Source: an uncultured Nitrososphaerales archaeon (GTDB lineage: Archaea; Thermoproteota; Nitrososphaeria; Nitrososphaerales; JAAOZN01). From it: a DNA stretch of 11,015 bases. The notes under the pieces were generated by a model, which had not been told where the DNA came from, ran no database searches, and worked only from the letters and a program-made list of their open reading frames with translations. The stretch lies in the NCBI GenBank assembly GCA_938029515.1, contig CALJAQ010000100.1:1-11015 (forward strand). Direction: 5' to 3'. Numbering within the stretch: position 1 is the first letter of the stretch; each line of letters begins with the position of its first letter. Positions 6,977 to 11,015 of the stretch are shown here, in pieces. A program made the translations under genes and the position numbers.

Positions 6977-8389
6977 TTGAGTGTAGATTGGGATAAAGTG
7001 ATAGAGTGGGATAAGAAGTATTATCTGAGGATAAAACAGTCTGCAGAGGAATGGACGCCTATTCCAGTGGAGAAGGTAGAGGGAAGCTACATAATCACGC
7101 CTGATGGCTCAAAGATCCTCGACTTCCTCTCTGGGTTAATTTCAGTAAATGCTGGCCAGAGGCAGCCCAAGGTAATTGAAGCGATAAAGACGGCGCTCGA
7201 CAAATATGGATACGTATGGGAGATGATGCAGACACCGTATAAATCGCTAGCTGCAAAGCTGATCGTGGAAGATATACTAGGTAAAGACGGCTGGGCTGGT
7301 AAAGTAAGATTCGCCAGCTCAGGCAGCGAAGCGAATGAAGAAGCTTTAATAATAGCGAAGCTCTACACTGGAAGACCCTTCATTATAAGCAGAGAATTCT
7401 CTTACCACGGCTGGACACTAGGAGCAGGTTCTTGCTCAACCTTCAGATGGTGGCGCAACACCATAGCAAACGCTCGAGGTGAATACAAAGAGGTTCAAGG
7501 CTTCCCGGCGCAAGGCTTCTTTGTAGCAAGAGCACCCTTCTGCTACAGATGCCCCTATGGTTACGATTCACCCCGCGAATGCCAGTCAGGAGGATACGTG
7601 GCCTGCTTGAAGGATATGGAGTATATGATTCAGAACCTTGGCCCTCAAAACGTTGCGGCGGTTATCACTGAGATTATAAGCGGAGGAGGGCTAGTAATTT
7701 CGCCACCAGAGTGGGTTAAGGGTCTCCGAGATCTAACTAGAAAACACGGCATCATCTTGATAGATGACGAAGTTATGACAGGGTTTGGTAGAACTGGAAG
7801 CTGGTTCTGCTACCAGCATTACGGTGTGACACCAGACATTATGACTATGGCTAAGGGTATTGTGAGCTCACAGCTGCCTGCTGCCGGTGTAGTTGTAAGC
7901 AAAGAAATCGCTAAGTTCCTTGAGGATTATAGGTGGTGGCACTCTCCTACCTTCTCATCTCACCCAGTAGTCATGGCTGCTGTCTGCGAAAATATCAAGC
8001 TGATGATGGAAGAGGACCTGCCCGCTAGAGCCGCTAAGATGGGCGAATATCTTGGAAGAAGACTCAACGAATTAGAGCCTAAGCACGAATGCGTGGGGCA
8101 AGTTTCAGGCCTAGGCCTATTCTGGGGAATAGAGCTGGTCAAAAATAAAAAGAAGAGGGAGCCCTTCTTCACTGAAGACCGCTTCACAAAAGGCACAGGC
8201 GATGTCAGCAAATGGGCTGTCAACATAGTTCAAACCAAAGCACTTGAAAAAGGCGTTCTCGTAGGAGGCTTCACACCAAACTGTCTAAGAATAGGGCCTG
8301 CCTTAACAGTCACACAAGAGGAGATCAATAGAGCTGTAGACGCCATCGACTACGCGCTCACAGCCCTTGACGCTGAATGTAGAAGTTAA
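6977..8389 (+). CDS. class-III pyridoxal-phosphate aminotransferase
   Basis: A 470-residue fold-type I aminotransferase of the class that acts on omega-amino groups (GABA, ornithine, taurine, diaminobutyrate and similar). Visible features: SSGSEANEE (114-122), which binds the cofactor phosphate; YHG (143-145), which stacks on the ring; IDDEVMTGFGRTG (262-274), whose Asp264 binds the pyridine nitrogen; MAKGI, with the Schiff-base Lys293; TFSSHP (325-330) from the partner subunit; and LRIGPALTV (437-445). Four cysteines, FCYRC (188-192), C202 and C210, form an insert near the active site. Some class-III enzymes carry a metal or Fe-S site in this region. The amino donor cannot be named. The start is TTG, as for three other genes here. 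The stop interlocks with that of ParB in TTAA. Breakdown of amino acids delivered by the M24 peptidase or permease is plausible but inferred. Confidence 0.87.
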   Translation: MSVDWDKVIEWDKKYYLRIKQSAEEWTPIPVEKVEGSYIITPDGSKILDFLSGLISVNAGQRQPKVIEAIKTALDKYGYVWEMMQTPYKSLAAKLIVEDILGKDGWAGKVRFASSGSEANEEALIIAKLYTGRPFIISREFSYHGWTLGAGSCSTFRWWRNTIANARGEYKEVQGFPAQGFFVARAPFCYRCPYGYDSPRECQSGGYVACLKDMEYMIQNLGPQNVAAVITEIISGGGLVISPPEWVKGLRDLTRKHGIILIDDEVMTGFGRTGSWFCYQHYGVTPDIMTMAKGIVSSQLPAAGVVVSKEIAKFLEDYRWWHSPTFSSHPVVMAAVCENIKLMMEEDLPARAAKMGEYLGRRLNELEPKHECVGQVSGLGLFWGIELVKNKKKREPFFTEDRFTKGTGDVSKWAVNIVQTKALEKGVLVGGFTPNCLRIGPALTVTQEEINRAVDAIDYALTALDAECRS

Positions 8390-9492
8390 CCCTTCTTAGC
8401 TTTATCGATAATCTCTGTGGAATCTGATGCCCTTAGTGGAGACCAGTGCTCGTGTATGATATACCAGTTATCACCACGCTTTAGAAAGACGAAGGTCACT
8501 CTTGAAGTAGATCTAAACGGCCTTCCGTTATAGACCACATCGTAGTGGATGTAGAATGTAGCTAGACCTGTCTCTCCAAAGACTCTAACCCTCAGGTCCT
8601 CGCAGCGGAGCTTAAATTCACCCTTCCAAGATTCGATGAGATGGAAATTTTGGACAAGAGCGTCTCTATATTCAAGCCTAGTGTATGGTGGGAAATCATC
8701 GAAGGCTGTAAACTCCTTCTCAAGCCTTAAGGTTATCAATGGTTGAAAGTTCTTGCGCTCCCCCCATTCAAAGAGCTCTAGAACCTTCTTCTTGATCTTC
8801 TCTACATCTGAAATAGATTCTATAGACTTACGCTTATCTCTTGCTACATCTGCATTCTCCCTTGGCCTACCAACAAGCTTCTCAGTCTCTTTTACGCAGA
8901 GGTTTTCATTTACCACTATCCTAGCCATAGCGAGCCTTTCATCCGGATCCTTGATTCTGAGAAGTATTCTAGCCTGTCTTTCAGTTAGTGATTGAAGTAA
9001 ACGTAAAACCTCAGGGTTCTTCATCTGCTCCTCTGTGAATAGTTCAAGCATAGCGATATGCTGCGCTACATAAGCTTTACTTCTCCCTATAAGCCCAGCG
9101 ATCTCCTCGTAGCTTCGTTTGAATTCTTTATTTAACCTTAGGAAGATTTTCGCCTTCTCATACGCCGTGAAGTCTTTTCTCTCGATGTTCTCTATGAGCG
9201 CCATTATAAGCATCTCTTCCTCTGAAGCGTTAACAACCCTAGCCCTAATATTCTGCCAACCGAGAAGCCTAGCCGCAGCAACCCTCCTATGCCCATAAAT
9301 CAGCTGAAACCTATCTCCACACGCTGGATGAATCCTAACAAGTACATCAGCGAGCTGCCCATGCTTAGCCATAGATTCAGCAAGATTATTGACTTCAACA
9401 TTTTGATCCACTCTAGCAGCATAAGAATTCGATTCGATCTTATCAAGCGGAACCAGCATAAACTCATTCCGCCTACTCAATCTGTTCACCAC
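8386..9492 (-). CDS. ParB-type protein with C-terminal SnoaL/NTF2-like domain
   Basis: A 368-residue two-part protein. Residues 12-115 are a ParB N-terminal domain with the CTP-site motifs known from bacterial ParB: HGQLADVLVR (44-53), GHRRVAAARLLGW (67-79) and ENIERKDFTAYEKA (101-114). Residues 115-210 are the helical DNA-binding part, with a helix-turn-helix at YEEIAGLIGRSKAYVAQHIAML (128-149). After a charged linker (about 211-230), residues 230-352 match the SnoaL-like fold: an N-terminal helix pair, then FTAFDDFPPY (261-270), DLRVRVFGETGLATFYIHY (299-317), RVTFVFLKRGDNWYIIHEHWS (331-351). This replaces the usual ParB dimerisation domain. No ParA gene is adjacent. It may be a chromosome-organising or regulatory clamp that also binds a small ligand or dimerises through the new domain; that is inference. 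The start is GTG; GTG 9489 and ATG 9459 are alternatives. Confidence 0.85.
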   Translation of the reverse strand: MVNRLSRRNEFMLVPLDKIESNSYAARVDQNVEVNNLAESMAKHGQLADVLVRIHPACGDRFQLIYGHRRVAAARLLGWQNIRARVVNASEEEMLIMALIENIERKDFTAYEKAKIFLRLNKEFKRSYEEIAGLIGRSKAYVAQHIAMLELFTEEQMKNPEVLRLLQSLTERQARILLRIKDPDERLAMARIVVNENLCVKETEKLVGRPRENADVARDKRKSIESISDVEKIKKKVLELFEWGERKNFQPLITLRLEKEFTAFDDFPPYTRLEYRDALVQNFHLIESWKGEFKLRCEDLRVRVFGETGLATFYIHYDVVYNGRPFRSTSRVTFVFLKRGDNWYIIHEHWSPLRASDSTEIIDKAKKG

Positions 9493-9499
9493 GGTGAAC
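9484..9499. promoter_or_regulatory. 16-base inverted repeat over the parB start codon (candidate operator or parS-like site)
   Basis: GTTCACC-AC-GGTGAAC has perfect 7-base arms with a 2-base centre. The GTG start codon of the ParB gene occupies 9490-9492, inside the repeat. The half-site TGTTCACC resembles the half-site TGTTTCAC of the bacterial parS consensus, though spacing differs. A ParB dimer bound here would block its own transcription or translation start. Confidence 0.5.
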
Positions 9500-9505
9500 G
9501 AGCTC

Positions 9506-9521
9506 TTAAATAAGCTTAACT
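9506..9521 (-). promoter_or_regulatory. AT-rich promoter region of the ParB gene
   Basis: The - strand reads TTAAGCTTATTTAAG here, with two overlapping TATA-like possibilities. The one centred near 9517 would start transcription at about 9491, that is at the GTG codon. Which is used cannot be decided by eye. Confidence 0.3.
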
Positions 9522-9631
9522 ACAAATTATATCAGCGCTAAATACAGTTATTTAATCACCAGTACAACCTCCACCATAAAATTAGATCACAAGACGCCTA
9601 ACTTAAAAATAGTGTTATAAATCTCCACAAC

Positions 9632-9654
9632 GAACATCAAAAACTTAGATGTTC
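9632..9654. repeat. inverted repeat GAACATC-N9-GATGTTC
   Basis: Perfect 7-base arms (9632-9638 and 9648-9654) in the gene-free stretch between ParB and the decayed insertion sequence. It may be an operator or a short RNA hairpin. Before the IS insertion it would have lain about 55 bases upstream of the AOR TATA box. Confidence 0.4.
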
Positions 9655-9668
9655 TAGTGTCTTTTGCG

Positions 9669-9694
9669 TTCTGAGTAGAAATTGACACTCAGGA
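9669..9694. repeat. inverted repeat TTCTGAGT-N10-ACTCAGGA
   Basis: Eight pairs (one G-U as RNA) around a 10-base loop. A further pair of arms, TCTTTTG (9660-9666) and CAAAAGA (9701-9707), could form an outer stem, but the right outer arm belongs to the IS end and is probably fortuitous. The right inner arm overlaps the IS target duplication. Confidence 0.45.
9684..9692 (+). repeat. left copy of the IS target-site duplication
   Basis: GACACTCAG abuts the left terminal inverted repeat and matches GACATTCAG at 10426-10434 in 8 of 9 bases. Confidence 0.65.
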
Positions 9695-9708
9695 TACTTT
9701 CAAAAGAT
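9693..9708 (+). repeat. left terminal inverted repeat of the decayed IS
   Basis: GATACTTTCAAAAGAT matches the reverse complement of 10410-10425 (GATACTGTCAAAAGAT) in 15 of 16 bases. Confidence 0.75.
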
Positions 9709-9796
9709 TAGCCTACCCACATAGCGTGAAGATTTTAGCTGTGGTCAACTTTGGTAGATGCTGGAGTCCTTATGGACTTCATCGGAGCCATCCCGT

Positions 9797-10372
9797 ATGG
9801 TTAAGCGGTTTAAATGTTCCTTAAAGTGGTTATGAAGAGAGGTTATTCAAGAAGGTGAATCTCTTTTAGCAAAAGGGCAAACTTACTCTAACTATCAGGC
9901 TTAGGGAGGTAGCTTATGTAGTCAGGTATGTGGGTGATGATGCTGTTCGATGGTGAAGAGTCTCCAGATCACTACAATGCCTCCTGAGCTGGTATCGTAG
10001 GTCTGTAGCTGTAGATGAGGAGAAACTAAAGCGTAATGGTATTCAAATCTATATATGAAGCGCTATAGACGTGGATAGCTACGAACTCTTAGCCATAAGA
10101 GCATCTAGGACGAGGCGCAGCGCAGATGCATCACCTTCAGGGTGATGCCCAAAGCATGTGTAGAGAAGCCTCTCATACCTGTGGATAAAGGAGCATGTAG
10201 TATGGGCTCTAGAGCGCCTAGGTTACGTTGAGAGCATGCAACCTTCTGCAGGAGTAGGGTAGAGAGATTCTTCACAACCATCAAGCATAAAACGAAGAAA
10301 CCCTACAACATCACAACCAAAGGCACACCAAAGACAACCCTATCCCTAAAACTCTATGATACAACAAACTAA
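9797..10372 (+). pseudogene. broken DDE transposase (IS6/IS240-like)
   Basis: Pieces of one transposase can be read across three frames. Around 9797-9900 comes an N-terminal part including KREVIQEGESLLAKG, with a TGA at 9833. From about 9900 another frame gives LREVAYVV, then a TGA at 9954. At 10008-10100 it gives AVDEEKLKRNGIQIY, then TGA 10056 where a Trp codon is expected, then SAIDVDSYELLAIRAS; the first catalytic Asp is in VDE. After a frameshift near 10130, CVEKPLIPVDKG carries the second Asp. WALERLG (about 10202-10222) is one frame off. SRVERFFTTIKHKTK (about 10250-10295) carries the third acidic residue, Glu. The remains end at TAA 10370. At least three stops and three or more frame changes make it inactive. 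The start is uncertain. Confidence 0.8.
10128..10148 (+). repeat. small hairpin inside the transposase pseudogene
   Basis: GCATCACC and GGTGATGC pair perfectly around TTCAG. It coincides with one of the frame changes, so it may mark a local rearrangement. I assign no function. Confidence 0.3.
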
Positions 10373-10409
10373 GGTATCATCATCAAAGAGGTGAAACTCA
10401 CATATAGCG

Positions 10410-10425
10410 ATCTTTTGACAGTATC
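10410..10425 (-). repeat. right terminal inverted repeat of the decayed IS
   Basis: ATCTTTTGACAGTATC is the partner of 9693-9708, with 15 of 16 bases matching as an inverted repeat. Confidence 0.75.
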
Positions 10426-10434
10426 GACATTCAG
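10426..10434 (+). repeat. right copy of the IS target-site duplication
   Basis: GACATTCAG abuts the right terminal repeat and differs from the left copy (GACACTCAG) at one base. It lies 6 bases before the TATA-like box of the AOR gene. Confidence 0.65.
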
Positions 10435-10440
10435 ATGAGC

Positions 10441-10454
10441 AATATTAAAATATT
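10441..10454 (+). promoter_or_regulatory. TATA-like element of the AOR gene
   Basis: AATATTAAAATATT, centred near 10447, predicts a start near 10473, three bases before ATG 10476. The gene has no Shine-Dalgarno sequence, so a leaderless mRNA is likely. Confidence 0.5.
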
Positions 10455-10475
10455 CGTCTCGCTTTAACTAGCTTT

Positions 10476-11015
10476 ATGGATGGATTCAGAGGGGGGTATG
10501 TAGGCAAGATTCTACGCATAGACTTAACCAGAAAGAGGCATTTAACCCAACCATTATCACCAGAAGTGGCATACAACTATATTGGAGGCTACGGTATTGG
10601 TGGTAGAATACTTTATGACGAAGTTCCGCCTTGGGTTGGAGCCTTCGACCCTCAGAATCGTCTAATCTTCAGCACAGGGCCAGTAAACGGCACACCGACT
10701 CCTGTGGCTGGTAGGCATACAGTTGTTTCAAAGTCTCCTCTGACAGGCTTCTTTGGTGATGCGAATAGTGGTGGATTCTGGGGTGCTGAGCTTAAGGCTG
10801 CGGGCTACGATCTTGTGGTCATAACGGGTAGAGCAGCTAAACCTACGTACATATTCATTAGGGGTGGCGAGGTTAGGTTTGGTGATGCTTCACCATATTG
10901 GGGTATGGATGCTAGGGCATCAGATCGGGGCTTAAGGAAGGATCTTGGTGATGATAAGATTCAGGTTTCGAATATAGGTCAGGCTGGGGAGAATCTTGTT
11001 AGATTTGCTGGTATA
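10476..11015 (+). CDS. aldehyde:ferredoxin oxidoreductase, N-terminal part (cut by window end)
   Basis: The first 180 residues of a protein that continues beyond the window (complete AOR proteins are about 600 residues). The visible part is the N-terminal domain, which with the rest of the protein holds the tungsten- or molybdenum-bispterin cofactor. Clear signatures are GGYVGKILRIDL (6-17), IFSTGPVNGT (64-73), GRHTVVSKSPLTGFFG (79-94), ANSGGFWGAELKAAGYD (96-112) and IGQAGENLVRFAGI (167-180). These enzymes oxidise aldehydes to acids and reduce ferredoxin, often aldehydes derived from amino acids; the 4Fe-4S ligands lie further downstream and cannot be checked. The substrate class (AOR, FOR, GAPOR or a WOR type) cannot be settled from this part. 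ATG is the only sensible start. The IS remnant ends 50 bases upstream. Confidence 0.9.
   Translation, partial: MDGFRGGYVGKILRIDLTRKRHLTQPLSPEVAYNYIGGYGIGGRILYDEVPPWVGAFDPQNRLIFSTGPVNGTPTPVAGRHTVVSKSPLTGFFGDANSGGFWGAELKAAGYDLVVITGRAAKPTYIFIRGGEVRFGDASPYWGMDARASDRGLRKDLGDDKIQVSNIGQAGENLVRFAGI

Larger units (their letters stand above)
9693..10425 (+). mobile_element. decayed insertion sequence, IS6-like, 733 bases
   Basis: The borders are defined by 16-base terminal inverted repeats (15/16 identical) and flanked by a 9-base direct repeat (8/9 identical). The interior carries remains of a DDE transposase with several stops and frameshifts. The size fits the short IS6/IS240-type elements (roughly 700-900 bases), which normally duplicate 8 bases; 9 here means either a different family or one coincidental match. 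One mismatch in the target copies and many lesions inside point to an old, immobile insertion. It lies between the ParB gene and the AOR promoter. Confidence 0.78.

Noticed and set aside
5604..8389. M24 peptidase plus aminotransferase as an ectoine (Doe/Eut-type) degradation pair
   Set aside because: The gene order is suggestive, but the M24 protein keeps all five metal ligands, which ectoine hydrolase lacks, and no other ectoine gene is present.
9289..9513. Small + strand gene antisense to the start of ParB
   Set aside because: It mirrors the coding frame of ParB and has no family resemblance or ribosome site.
9660..9707. Long nested hairpin as a structured non-coding RNA
   Set aside because: The outer right arm is part of the IS terminal repeat, so the outer stem was created by the insertion; only the inner dyad is kept as a candidate.
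10128..10148. Hairpin GCATCACC/GGTGATGC as an attenuator or terminator
   Set aside because: It lies inside a dead transposase without a following T-run, and its position at a frame change suggests a remnant.

Overview
The window looks like a chromosomal segment of an archaeon, probably a TACK-lineage one (Thermoproteota in the broad sense). I infer this from four things. Most genes have a TATA-like box about 26 nt before the expected transcription start. Several start codons sit almost on that expected start, so the mRNAs would be leaderless. Four genes start with TTG. The gene content (TreT-type trehalose synthase, aldehyde:ferredoxin oxidoreductase) is typical of anaerobic or thermophilic archaea. 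Species cannot be fixed from the sequence alone.

Layout, left to right. A stand-alone PqqD-like small protein (148-411, +) faces a TreT-type trehalose glycosyltransferring synthase (487-1767, -). A 322-base spacer holds the TreT promoter and a stem-loop belonging to the next gene. An APC-superfamily amino acid permease (2090-3688, -) is divergent from a nucleotidyltransferase-fold protein (3815-4573, +); their shared spacer carries the same 11-base AT palindrome on each strand. The nucleotidyltransferase gene runs tail to tail into a calcineurin-like metallophosphoesterase (4570-5523, -), with the stop codons interlocked in CTAG. An M24B (Xaa-Pro dipeptidase/creatinase-fold) metallopeptidase (5604-6908, +) is followed by a class-III PLP aminotransferase (6977-8389, +). 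The aminotransferase runs tail to tail, interlocked in TTAA, into a ParB-type protein (8386-9492, -) that ends in a SnoaL/NTF2-like domain. A gene-poor kilobase follows. It contains a decayed insertion sequence that can be delimited almost to the base (9693-10425: 16-base terminal inverted repeats, 9-base target duplication, transposase broken by stops and frameshifts). The window ends inside an aldehyde:ferredoxin oxidoreductase gene (10476 onward, +).

How the genes may work together. Permease, M24 peptidase, aminotransferase and AOR would fit uptake and breakdown of peptides or amino acids (hydrolysis, deamination, ferredoxin-linked oxidation of aldehydes). This is inference from proximity: the genes have separate promoters and are not one operon. 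TreT would make trehalose from a nucleotide sugar and glucose.

Most distinctive points: the ParB-SnoaL fusion, with a 16-base inverted repeat lying over its own start codon; and the old IS insertion, which appears to have separated an inverted-repeat element from the AOR promoter. I found no tRNA, rRNA, CRISPR array or obvious defence system.
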